A stretch of 64,000 nt of DNA from Ruminococcus sp. Marseille-P6503 (lineage in GTDB: Bacteria > Bacillota > Clostridia > Oscillospirales > Ruminococcaceae): positions 124,001-188,000 of the forward strand of contig NZ_UWPB01000001.1 in the NCBI RefSeq assembly GCF_900604945.1, in the 5' to 3' direction. The position numbers and the translations under genes were made by a program. The number at the start of each line of letters is the position of its first letter. Within the stretch, counting starts at the first letter, position 1. Positions 34,359-41,985 of the stretch are shown piece by piece. Under the pieces are notes generated by a model. That model worked only from the letters and a program-made list of their open reading frames with translations, did not search any database and was not told the origin of the DNA.

Positions 34359-35444
34359 ATGAGCAGCTATGATGAGTTTATACACCTGATCGATCTTAAC
34401 GACTATCCGGTTTCCTGGTGGAAGCAGCTTCTGGAGCTTGGTCATGATATAAAAGAAAATCCTGAGAATTACAGCGAGGCCTGCAAGGGAAAAATTATGG
34501 GAACGCTGTTTTACGAGCCGTCTACAAGAACGCAGATGTCGTTTCAGACCGCTATGCTCAGGCTGGGCGGAACGATAATAGGCTTTGACAATCCGGCGAC
34601 CTCGTCGGTCGCTAAGGGAGAGAATATCAAGGATACGACCAAAATAGTATCCGGCTATGCGGATATTCTGGTTATGCGTCACCCGTCGGCAGGCTCTGTA
34701 AAGGCGGCGGCGCTTACCGCGGAATGTCCCGTCATAAACGCCGGAGACGGAGGACATCTTCATCCGACTCAGACGCTTACGGATCTGCTTACCCTCAGGG
34801 AGGAAAAGGGTACTCTTGAAAATCTGACCGTCGGTCTGTGCGGAGATCTCAAAAACGGAAGAACGGTACATTCGCTGATAAAGGCAATGTCCTGCTTCAA
34901 GGGGACGAGGTTTGTGCTTATTTCCACAAAGGAGCTTGCTCTGCCGGTATATGTCAAGGATATACTTTCCGCGGGAGGTCATGAGTATAAGGAGGTATCA
35001 AGCCTTGACGAAGCAATGCCGGAGCTTGACGTGCTTTATATGACCAGGATACAGCAGGAAAGATTCAGCTCGAGGGAGGAGTATGAGCGGCAGAAGGGCT
35101 GCTATATTCTGGACAGGCAGAAAATGCTGAAAGCAAAGGCGGATCTTGTCGTGCTTCACCCGCTTCCGAGAGTAGATGAAATAGCTATTGAGGTTGACGA
35201 CGACAGAAGGGCTATGTATTTTAAACAGGCAAAATACGGAATGTATATAAGAATGGCGCTTATTCTCACCATTTTGAATAAAAACGGAACTCCTGCCAGA
35301 CTTGTATGCGGCAGGGCGCTGCCCTCGGTCAGATGCTCAAATCCCAGATGTATAACTAATCATGAGGAATATCTGCCTAAATATTTTATAGGCGGCGGAG
35401 ATACAGTTATCTGCGAATACTGCGACGAAAGAACATTGATATAG
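34359..35444 (+). CDS. pyrB: Aspartate carbamoyltransferase with C-terminal PyrI-type zinc domain
   Basis: It condenses carbamoyl phosphate with aspartate in pyrimidine synthesis. It is 361 aa, ~50 longer than stand-alone PyrB. The start is ATG 34359 behind GAAAGG. The carbamoyl-phosphate loop FYEPSTRTQMSF is near residue 48, and HPTQTLTDL near residue 133. After residue ~315 a tail has four cysteines, C326, C331, C352 and C355 (CX4C-X20-CX2C), the spacing seen in the zinc domain of the regulatory chain PyrI. The allosteric nucleotide-binding domain of PyrI is absent. It stands apart from the other pyr genes at 49.9-54.2 kb. Confidence 0.92.
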   Translation: MSSYDEFIHLIDLNDYPVSWWKQLLELGHDIKENPENYSEACKGKIMGTLFYEPSTRTQMSFQTAMLRLGGTIIGFDNPATSSVAKGENIKDTTKIVSGYADILVMRHPSAGSVKAAALTAECPVINAGDGGHLHPTQTLTDLLTLREEKGTLENLTVGLCGDLKNGRTVHSLIKAMSCFKGTRFVLISTKELALPVYVKDILSAGGHEYKEVSSLDEAMPELDVLYMTRIQQERFSSREEYERQKGCYILDRQKMLKAKADLVVLHPLPRVDEIAIEVDDDRRAMYFKQAKYGMYIRMALILTILNKNGTPARLVCGRALPSVRCSNPRCITNHEEYLPKYFIGGGDTVICEYCDERTLI

Positions 35445-35530
35445 TCAGGTTTTAGTCTGTGCCTGCGAATATGGCGGGATTTCGGGCAGAGGCGAAAAAT
35501 TAAGTATACTTTTAAGGAGATTTTGCGTAT

Positions 35531-35962
35531 ATGAAAATAATGGCGGTCGATTACGGCGACGCGAGAACCGGTCTTGCCGTCTGCGACAGAACCGAGTTTC
35601 TGGCTTCGCCTATAGGCACGATAGAAGAACGCAATGCCAAGCTGCTGGCAATGAAGGTAGCGCATATGGCAAAGCAGTACGAGGTCGGAGAGATAGTCGT
35701 GGGGCTTCCTGTAAACATGAACGGTTCCTACGGTCCGAGAGCGGAGAAGTGCCGCAGCTTTGCTGATATGCTCAACGAGCTTACGGACGTTCCGGTCAAT
35801 ATGTGGGACGAGCGTTCTACCACGGTTACGGCTCATCAGATATTAAACCAGACGAACGTAAGGGGAAAGAACAGAAAGGCGGTCGTTGATACGGTTGCCG
35901 CTTCCGTTATTCTCGAGGGTTACCTTGAATACAGAAGAAAGAATAAAAAAGACAGAGAATAG
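35531..35962 (+). CDS. ruvX: Putative Holliday junction resolvase / pre-16S rRNA nuclease
   Basis: The YqgF/RuvX family RNase H-like nuclease, which matures 16S rRNA 5' ends. It is 143 aa. N-terminal MAVDYGDARTGLAVCD carries the first catalytic aspartate (D7), EIVVGLPVNMNGSYGPRAE is near residue 55, and WDERSTTVTAH near residue 93. An AAGGAGA site precedes ATG 35531. It converges with the TauE genes. Confidence 0.93.
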   Translation: MKIMAVDYGDARTGLAVCDRTEFLASPIGTIEERNAKLLAMKVAHMAKQYEVGEIVVGLPVNMNGSYGPRAEKCRSFADMLNELTDVPVNMWDERSTTVTAHQILNQTNVRGKNRKAVVDTVAASVILEGYLEYRRKNKKDRE

Positions 35963-35996
35963 GCGTCGGAGCGGACGGAAGCTTTTACGGCTGTTT

Positions 35997-36401
35997 TCAC
36001 TGTGAAGCGTTATCATCGGAGGCGGAGGGCTGAGCCTCAGGCTTTTCCTTTTTGGAGAACAGCTCTTTTATGCCTGCGAGTATAACGAATACGCCGAATA
36101 TCCGTTTAAGCAGCGTATTGTCCATAGCGTTTGCCATAAAGCTGAATATTGCAACAAAAATCGTTCCCGAGATTATAACGGGAACGATTTTTTTCCATTC
36201 CACCAGCTTGTTTTTAGTATGAAAATAAAGGGAGACGGCGGCTATAGGCAGAAAGAATACAAGATTGATCCCCTGAGCCTGAAGCTGGGGAAGTCCGGCA
36301 AAAAGGGTAAGATAGATTATAAGTATCATTCCGCCGCCCAGTCCGAGGGAGGCAAAGACTCCGGTTGCAAAGGATACCAGCGCGATCGTGATCCAGTTCA
36401 T
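35997..36401 (-). CDS. Half-size TauE/SafE-family membrane protein (second of a pair)
   Basis: 134 aa with four hydrophobic helices. The family glycine motif FASLGLGGGMILI is at residues ~16-28. TauE/SafE exporters (sulfite or organosulfur anions) are normally single proteins of ~250 aa with two such halves; here each half is its own gene. The start ATG 36401 lies 3 bases beyond the stop of the preceding half, so the two are made together and probably form a heterodimer. The C-terminus after ~115 is charged. Substrate unknown. Confidence 0.85.
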   Translation of the reverse strand: MNWITIALVSFATGVFASLGLGGGMILIIYLTLFAGLPQLQAQGINLVFFLPIAAVSLYFHTKNKLVEWKKIVPVIISGTIFVAIFSFMANAMDNTLLKRIFGVFVILAGIKELFSKKEKPEAQPSASDDNASQ

Positions 36402-36404
36402 AAG

Positions 36405-36767
36405 CTATCCTTTCATAAGTCGGATTCCGAATATTATCATTACCGCTCCGAATATGCGTTTCAGCGTTATTCCAGAAAGCCTTACCAGAAGCTTTGATCC
36501 GGCAAAAACGCCGATAAGTCCGCAGGGTATGAATTTCCATGCCTGGGCAAGGTCTATGGAGCCTTTCGCGAAATAAATAACGCCGCTTATTACGCTCAGC
36601 GGCAGCGTTACCGCAATCGAGGTAGCGTGAGCTTTTTTTGTTTTCATTCCGTCGCGCTCCAGCATCGGAACGGTAATTATACCTCCGCCCGAGCCGAACA
36701 GACCGTTTGCCGCGCCGGAAAGAGCGCCTACAGTATACAGATAAAAGCTTTTCAGATATTTTTTCAT
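36405..36767 (-). CDS. Half-size TauE/SafE-family membrane protein (first of a pair)
   Basis: 120 aa with four hydrophobic helices and the motif SGAANGLFGSGGGIITVPML at residues ~17-36. It is the partner of the half at 35997-36401. Its ribosome-binding site lies inside the 3' arm of the terminator hairpin that follows khpA, so expression may depend on read-through or hairpin opening. Confidence 0.85.
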   Translation of the reverse strand: MKKYLKSFYLYTVGALSGAANGLFGSGGGIITVPMLERDGMKTKKAHATSIAVTLPLSVISGVIYFAKGSIDLAQAWKFIPCGLIGVFAGSKLLVRLSGITLKRIFGAVMIIFGIRLMKG

Positions 36768-36806
36768 AAAAAAATCACCTTTTACTATTATCGGTAAAAG
36801 GCGATT
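36768..36806 (-). terminator. Terminator of the ylxM-ffh-rpsP-khpA operon overlapping the next gene's SD
   Basis: On the minus strand ATCGCCTTTTAC (36794-36805) pairs with GTAAAAGGTGAT (36774-36785) with one G-U pair, and TTTTTT follows. The AAAAGGTGA in the 3' arm is also the ribosome-binding site of the TauE half starting at 36767. Confidence 0.8.
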
Positions 36807-36839
36807 ATTTATTCATTACAAGGTATTGTATCCTAGCGC

Positions 36840-37073
36840 TTAGTCTATCTCGACCATTATTTTCTGATTGATACGGGAGCAGCCGGCTCTCATTACAGTT
36901 CTTATCGCTTTTGCAATACGTCCCTGCTTTCCGATAACCCTGCCCATATCCTCAGGAGCAACGTGGAGATGATACACCACAATGCCTTCCTCGTTAGGCT
37001 CGTCCACCTGAATCTCTACCGCGTCCTTGTTTTCAACAAGCTCGCATACGATAGTCATTAAAAGCTTTTCCAT
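36840..37073 (-). CDS. khpA: KH-domain RNA-binding protein KhpA
   Basis: A 77-aa single KH-domain protein. The start is ATG 37073 behind GAGGA. The GxxG loop is in VIGKQGRIAKAIRTVMRA near residue 52. KhpA binds many RNAs and in other Firmicutes acts with KhpB in cell-size and division control. It sits directly after rpsP, the usual position, but rimM and trmD do not follow. Confidence 0.93.
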   Translation of the reverse strand: MEKLLMTIVCELVENKDAVEIQVDEPNEEGIVVYHLHVAPEDMGRVIGKQGRIAKAIRTVMRAGCSRINQKIMVEID

Positions 37074-37226
37074 TTTTTTATCCTCATTTCTCCCACGGAA
37101 AATACCGGCTGTCCCACCGGTAAACCGGTAAGGCGTGCGGTGGGATAAGTACCTTACCGATTGGGAACGCACCGTATACCGGTCTGAGCTCTGTATGAAT
37201 TTACATACTTTTATCAGCTACCGGCA

Positions 37227-37469
37227 TTAGATAGTGCCGTTTTTCTTGAGAAGCGACTTAACCGTGTCCGTAGGCTGCGCGCCCTTTGCGATCCAGGATT
37301 TAGCCTTCTCGTCGTCTACCTTAAGAACGGTAGGTTCCTTGGTAGGGTCATAGTATCCGATTTCCTCAATGAAACGTCCGTCTCTGGGATATCTGGAATC
37401 AGCTACGACGATACGATAGAAAGGAGCCTTCTTAGCGCCCATTCTTCTCAGTCTGATCTTAACTGCCAT
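37227..37469 (-). CDS. rpsP: 30S ribosomal protein S16
   Basis: An 80-aa ribosomal protein, with [26 protein letters not shown] at the N-terminus being diagnostic. It lies between ffh and khpA in the conserved Firmicute order. Confidence 0.97.
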   Translation of the reverse strand: MAVKIRLRRMGAKKAPFYRIVVADSRYPRDGRFIEEIGYYDPTKEPTVLKVDDEKAKSWIAKGAQPTDTVKSLLKKNGTI

Positions 37470-37531
37470 TGTATATTCACCTCCGATTGGTCCAATAATT
37501 TATATCAAGCAATTATTGCATGATCGCTGTT

Positions 37532-38911
37532 TTACATCGGCAGACCCGTTCCGTTTCCGCCCAGTCCTTTGAGCAAAGCGGCTCTGTTTCTTCTGGATTT
37601 CTTTCCGTGAAGAGCGCCGCCTCCTATGCCGAACTGCTTCATCATTTTCTGCATCTGTTCAAACTGCTTTAAAAGCTGATTGACGTCGGAAACCTGAGTT
37701 CCGCTTCCCGCGGCTATTCTCCGCTTCCTCTTCGGATCTATTATCGCGGGCTTTTCACGTTCCGCCTTTGTCATGGAATTTATCATTGCCTCGGTCTTTT
37801 TGAGCTGAGTTTCGCCCTGCTCAAGCTGCTCGTCCTTTATATTTCCCGCTCCGGGGATAAGCTTCATAAGCGATCTGATAGACCCCATTTTCTGAATCTG
37901 CTTCATCTGATCCAGCAGGTCGTTAAGATCAAAGCCTTTTTCCTTGACCTTTCTGGCAAGCTTTTCGGCGTCCTTTTCATCTACAGTCTGGGTTGCCTTT
38001 TCTATCAGCGTAAGCATATCGCCCATGCCGAGTATTCTTGAAGCCATTCTTTCCGGGTGGAAGGGCTCGAATTCGTCAAGCTTTTCGCCCATTCCCACAA
38101 ACTTGATCGGCTTTCCCGTTACTGAAAGCACCGAAAGCGCCGCTCCTCCTCTTGTATCGGAATCGAGCTTTGTGAGTATTACCGAGTCGATACCCAGAGC
38201 CTCGTCGAAGCTGGAGGCTACCTTTACGGCGTCCTGACCGATCATGGCGTCTACTACAAGCATTATTTCGTTTGGCTCGGCAATCTTTTTTATATCCTTA
38301 AGCTCGTCCATCAGCTCCTCGTCTATATGCAGACGTCCCGCGGTATCGAGAATTACAAGGTCGTTTCCGTAATCCTTAGCGTGCTTAATGCCTTCCTTAG
38401 CGATCTTTCTCGGGTCGGTCTGTCCCATATCAAAAACCGGAACTCCGGCTCGTTCGCCGACGACCTTGAGCTGTTCTATAGCCGCAGGTCTGTAGATGTC
38501 GCAGGCGACCAGCAGCGGACGCTTGCCCTGAGCCTTGAAATGCTTTGCAAGCTTTGCGGCGTGAGTCGTTTTACCCGAACCCTGAAGTCCGCACATCATA
38601 ATGATACAGGGAGGCTTGTTGGGAAAATTTATTTTGGAATTTGCCTCGCCCATAAGCTTTATCAGCTCTTCGTTTACTATTTTTATTACCTGCTGACCGG
38701 GAGTAAGGCTTTTAAGCACATCTTCACCGACGCTTCTTTCGGTAACGCTTGCGATAAATTCTTTAACGACCTTATAGCTGACGTCGGCCTCAAGCAGCGC
38801 CATTTTAACTTCCCGCATAGCTTCCTTAACGTCCGCCTCGGAAAGCCTGCCCCTGGATTTAAGCCGCTTGAAAACGCCTCCCAGCTTTTCGGATAGTCCT
38901 TCAAATGCCAT
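37532..38911 (-). CDS. ffh: Signal recognition particle protein Ffh
   Basis: The GTPase that binds signal sequences and SRP RNA for co-translational export. It is 459 aa from ATG 38911 (SD AGAGGTG). The N-domain begins AFEGLSEKLGG; the G domain has GLQGSGKTTHAAKLAKH near residue 108, DTAGRLHIDEEL, and TKLDSDTRGGAALS. The C-terminal M domain is methionine-rich (residues ~300-440) and ends with a Gly-rich tail. It lies 70 bases after ylxM. Confidence 0.97.
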   Translation of the reverse strand: MAFEGLSEKLGGVFKRLKSRGRLSEADVKEAMREVKMALLEADVSYKVVKEFIASVTERSVGEDVLKSLTPGQQVIKIVNEELIKLMGEANSKINFPNKPPCIIMMCGLQGSGKTTHAAKLAKHFKAQGKRPLLVACDIYRPAAIEQLKVVGERAGVPVFDMGQTDPRKIAKEGIKHAKDYGNDLVILDTAGRLHIDEELMDELKDIKKIAEPNEIMLVVDAMIGQDAVKVASSFDEALGIDSVILTKLDSDTRGGAALSVLSVTGKPIKFVGMGEKLDEFEPFHPERMASRILGMGDMLTLIEKATQTVDEKDAEKLARKVKEKGFDLNDLLDQMKQIQKMGSIRSLMKLIPGAGNIKDEQLEQGETQLKKTEAMINSMTKAEREKPAIIDPKRKRRIAAGSGTQVSDVNQLLKQFEQMQKMMKQFGIGGGALHGKKSRRNRAALLKGLGGNGTGLPM

Positions 38912-38982
38912 GCAAACACCTCTTTTTGAGCAATTATCGCTCCGCCGACATCTGATAAAATTATCAGCGCGGCAAAGCTGTA

Positions 38983-39375
38983 TCAATCTTCAAGATATTT
39001 TGAATTGTCGTACTCTGCAAGTCTGGAATCCAGGTCTTCAAGCAGAACTATCGTCTTGTCCGCAATATTTCTGGCAAAGGAAACCTTTTTACATTCCTCA
39101 AAAATGTCAAGAGCCATACGCTTAAATTCTTCCAGCTGCTTTTTGTTCTGCTCCTCCTGACGTGAAAGGCCCAGTATCTCTTCAAATTTCAGCAGCGCTT
39201 CTTCACCGCGTCTGATCGAATCGTGAACGCCCTGTCTTGAAATTTCATACTGCTGGGCGATTTCCGCGAGAGAGAGATCGTCGTTGTAATAAAGCTCAAG
39301 AACGTCGCGCTGCTTTTCTGTAAGCAGTTCTCCGTATAAATCAAGAAGTATGCTCATGCTGAGATTTTTATTCAC
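38983..39375 (-). CDS. ylxM: YlxM/p13-family helix-turn-helix protein
   Basis: A 130-aa DNA-binding-like protein that in Firmicutes is paired with ffh and modulates the SRP. The start is GTG 39375, 6 bases after GGAGGA. The HTH (sigma-70 region 4 type) is LTEKQRDVLELYYNDDLSLA plus EIAQQYEISRQGVHDSIRRGEE, residues ~17-60. A coiled-coil-like charged region follows. It is the first gene of the minus-strand ylxM-ffh-rpsP-khpA operon. Confidence 0.9.
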   Translation of the reverse strand: MNKNLSMSILLDLYGELLTEKQRDVLELYYNDDLSLAEIAQQYEISRQGVHDSIRRGEEALLKFEEILGLSRQEEQNKKQLEEFKRMALDIFEECKKVSFARNIADKTIVLLEDLDSRLAEYDNSKYLED

Positions 39376-39666
39376 AGTCGTTCCTCCGTTCATAAGCTTT
39401 GTTTTTTACCGCGGATCAATTGTAAAGCAAAACCGCTTTACATATTATATATCAAGTTCAGCCGCTTGTCAAGGGCTTTCTTAAAAATAATATTTTTTTT
39501 ACAAATATCGCTTGAAATAGCCTTTTGCAATGTGATATTATTATAAAAACTGAATAAATCTATAAAAGGATAGAACGTTGATTTTCGGGGAGAGGTTTGA
39601 AGCGGTGTTTCAGACTTCCGTTTTTGAAGTTTTACTGGTTAAAAATTCAGACAGGAAGGTGTTTGC

Positions 39667-40638
39667 GTGTTTACTTTTGAAATTAAAAACAGCCGTTATT
39701 CTTTGAAGCTTCCGGCGCTTACGCTGGGAACGGCTAATTTTGACAGACAGGATAACGACGAGGCTTATTTCAAGCTTCTTGACAGATATGCGGAGCTTGG
39801 CGGCTCATGTATAGATACGGCGAGAGTTTACTGCTCATGGACTGAGGGCGGAGAGGATTCGAGCGAGCTGGTTATAGGAAGATGGCTTAAAGCAAGAAAC
39901 TGCCGCGAAAAAATGATAATAGCCACAAAGGGAGGGCATCCGAGGCTTGATGATATGTCCGCTTCAAGGCTTGACCCTGAATCGCTGCGTTATGATCTTG
40001 AAAGAAGTCTGGAATGCCTTGGCGTCGATTATGTCGATATATATCTGCTGCACAGAGATGACGAGAAGCTTCCGGTTTCTGAGATCATGCCGGTTCTCAA
40101 TGAATTTGTGGAAAGCGGAAAGGTAAGATTTATAGGCGCTTCCAACTGGACGACAAGCCGTATTGAAGCGGCGAACCGTTATGCCGAGGCGCACGGTATG
40201 GAGCCCTTCAGGGTAAGTCAGATAAACTACAGCCTTGCGCATTCCAGCACGGATACCTTCGGCGATCCGACGCTTGTATGCATGAATATGTGGGAGTACA
40301 ACTGGTACAGAAAACACAATTTTCCGGTAATGGCTTTCACCCCGCAGGCAAAAGGCTTTTTTGCAAAGTTTGCAAGAGGCGACCTGTCGGCGGCAAAGCT
40401 GCCTGAGGGACAGTTTACAAGCACGGCAAATCTGGCAAGGCTTGCAAGGGTAAAGGAGCTGAGCCTTAAAACCGGTGATTCGCCGGCAGTCGTGCCGCTC
40501 GGCTATCTGAACAGTCAGCCGTTTTTTGTATCTTCGGTATTCGCGGTATCTAAGCTCTGGCAGCTGGAGGAGGATATGACGGCGCAGGATCTGAGATACG
40601 ACGCGAAAACGGTTGCTTTCCTTGAAAATATACTATAG
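39667..40638 (+). CDS. Aldo/keto reductase
   Basis: An NADPH-type TIM-barrel oxidoreductase of 323 aa. The start is GTG 39667 behind GGAAGGTG. The catalytic tetrad is visible: D50 and Y55 in CIDTARVY, K88 in IATKGGHP, H129 in IYLLHRDD. The substrate cannot be given from sequence. It is divergent from ylxM, alone, and ends before a bidirectional terminator at 40716-40750. Confidence 0.9.
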   Translation: MFTFEIKNSRYSLKLPALTLGTANFDRQDNDEAYFKLLDRYAELGGSCIDTARVYCSWTEGGEDSSELVIGRWLKARNCREKMIIATKGGHPRLDDMSASRLDPESLRYDLERSLECLGVDYVDIYLLHRDDEKLPVSEIMPVLNEFVESGKVRFIGASNWTTSRIEAANRYAEAHGMEPFRVSQINYSLAHSSTDTFGDPTLVCMNMWEYNWYRKHNFPVMAFTPQAKGFFAKFARGDLSAAKLPEGQFTSTANLARLARVKELSLKTGDSPAVVPLGYLNSQPFFVSSVFAVSKLWQLEEDMTAQDLRYDAKTVAFLENIL

Positions 40639-40715
40639 ACGGTTCAGCCTTATATAAAAGACGCCGCTCGGCACAGTAAGGCTTTTCTGTTCAGACCATG
40701 CATATGTATATAAAA

Positions 40716-40750
40716 TAAAAATCCGAGGGATAAAATCTCTCGGATTAATT
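40716..40750. terminator. Bidirectional terminator between the aldo/keto reductase and the 6S-like RNA
   Basis: ATCCGAG and CTCGGAT pair, with A-rich sequence on one side and T-rich on the other, so it can stop transcription in both directions. Confidence 0.75.
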
Positions 40751-40761
40751 TTTGAATGTAG

Positions 40762-40958
40762 ACCGCCTTGCCGTCGTGCAGCGAATAAAACCCGCCTCAA
40801 GCAGGTGGGTACCAGCCCTAGGTTTCACGCTCCCTTCGTCCGTAGCCCGAAGCAGCCGAAGCGGTTCGGGGCGGGAGGTCTGCAATCCGCTTTCGGAGCA
40901 AAGTTCCCTTTTAAAATGTGTTGGATTTATAAAACCGCACTTGATCGTACAAGGCAGT
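40762..40958 (-). ncRNA. ssrS: Probable 6S RNA
   Basis: The structured minus-strand RNA core is ~197 nt. Its ends pair over 10 bp: ACTGCCTTGT at 40958-40949 with GCAAGGCGGT at 40771-40762. Inside is a long apical hairpin (CTCCC/GGGAG, then CCGAA/TTCGG) and, on the 3' side of a central bubble, a hairpin ACCCACCT/AGGCGGGT. This is the 6S plan: closing stem, open central bubble with a small 3'-side hairpin, and apical stem. 6S RNA binds sigma-A RNA polymerase in stationary phase. A consensus promoter and a terminator flank it. Identification is from structure by eye, so another RNA family is possible. Confidence 0.65.
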
Positions 40959-40983
40959 GAGTCTGTATTAATTTGCTGTATAT

Positions 40984-41012
40984 AGTATAGCACATTGCCG
41001 CGTAAATATCAA
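40984..41012 (-). promoter_or_regulatory. Promoter for the 6S-like RNA
   Basis: On the minus strand TTGATA (41007-41012) and TATACT (40984-40989), 17-base spacer; transcription would start near 40977. Confidence 0.75.
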
Positions 41013-41080
41013 TAGGTAATTTTGTGCAAAAATGAGTGAAAAAAATTGTACAGCATAACTATTGACAAAGGCGTTACGCG

Positions 41081-41410
41081 TCAGGAATACGTTGAGCTTC
41101 CGGCGTCGTCATCTTCGTCATCGTCAAACTCAAACATTTCCTCGATTCGTTTCATGAAAATGTTTCCGATACGTTCGTATTCCTCGTCGTCGTCAATAGA
41201 AACCATAATTTCCTCATCACCGTCGAAATCGGATTTCAGGATAACGACCTCGCCGTCGTCTCCGAGGGTTTCCTCAGGATTTTCGTAGTAGGGAGTCAGG
41301 GCGTAATATTTTTCGCCCTCGTATTCCATGGCGTCGAGCATTTCAAAAACCTGTTCATGCCCGTCCTCGTCTTCAAGCGTGTAAAGGTCAGGGGTATATT
41401 CTTCAGACAT
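41081..41410 (-). CDS. DUF1292 family acidic protein
   Basis: A 109-aa, very acidic protein of the DUF1292 family, function unknown, common in Firmicutes (often near yrrK/ruvX). The core VYTLEDEDGHEQVFEMLD-like strand pattern and EGEKYYALTPY (residues ~30-42) mark it. The C-terminus is a run of Asp/Glu followed by Ser. Its promoter on the minus strand (41525-41553) leaves a ~110-base leader. Confidence 0.85.
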   Translation of the reverse strand: MSEEYTPDLYTLEDEDGHEQVFEMLDAMEYEGEKYYALTPYYENPEETLGDDGEVVILKSDFDGDEEIMVSIDDDEEYERIGNIFMKRIEEMFEFDDDEDDDAGSSTYS

Positions 41411-41524
41411 AGCGTACCTCCGCGCGGTTCAATAACTATAAACCGATTTTAAAGTTGTTTTAACAGCCTGTGATGATATGGCGCTCTCTGAAAAAACATT
41501 CAATTGAAGCGCCGCAACATATTT

Positions 41525-41553
41525 ATTATACTACTATTGACAATGAAAGTCAA
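41525..41553 (-). promoter_or_regulatory. Promoter for the DUF1292 gene
   Basis: On the minus strand TTGACT (41548-41553) and TATAAT (41525-41530), 17-base spacer. Confidence 0.7.
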
Positions 41554-41611
41554 GCGCATAATGTAAAGGCAATATTAAATAATTTATTTCGCAATTTTTT
41601 GAAAAAAACTA

Positions 41612-41640
41612 TTGACAATGCACAAAAAGTGTGTTATAGT
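41612..41640 (+). promoter_or_regulatory. Strong promoter for the unexplained 1.3-kb transcript
   Basis: TTGACA (41612-41617) and TATAGT (41635-41640), exact 17-base spacer. Downstream there is no long ORF up to the terminators at 42898-42984. Confidence 0.75.
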
Positions 41641-41985
41641 ATAAACAAGGAAAAGGAAATACCAGAAAAGAAGTTCCTCAGAGAAATTTATCTCAGAAAA
41701 TAGACGATATGTCGAAAGGGATGCCGATTGAATATCACAGGTTTATTTTCATATAGGTTTCTTGATGAAAGGCAAAAGCTGAAGCTGAATTAGTCCGACG
41801 AGAGGGATCTGACAGAGATTAAGGCAGAGATTCAGTACAAAGCCGCAGTACAGAGGAATTTATAGGGTTATCCGAGTACCTTTGATTAAATCGAAGCGGC
41901 GGCGGAGAATTATCAAGTGGTTCATATAGTGCATAGTTTTACGGCAGGAACGGCAGGGTACCGCGGTTAAGCTTAATAATGATTT

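Noticed and set aside
40762-40958. SRP RNA as identity of the minus-strand RNA
   Set aside because: The GGAAGGAAGCAG-type loop of SRP RNA is absent, while the bubble-and-stem plan suits 6S RNA.
41470-41703. A 77-codon frame at the start of the 1.3-kb unit
   Set aside because: It spans two promoters on opposite strands and lacks an SD; the promoter at 41612 lies inside it.
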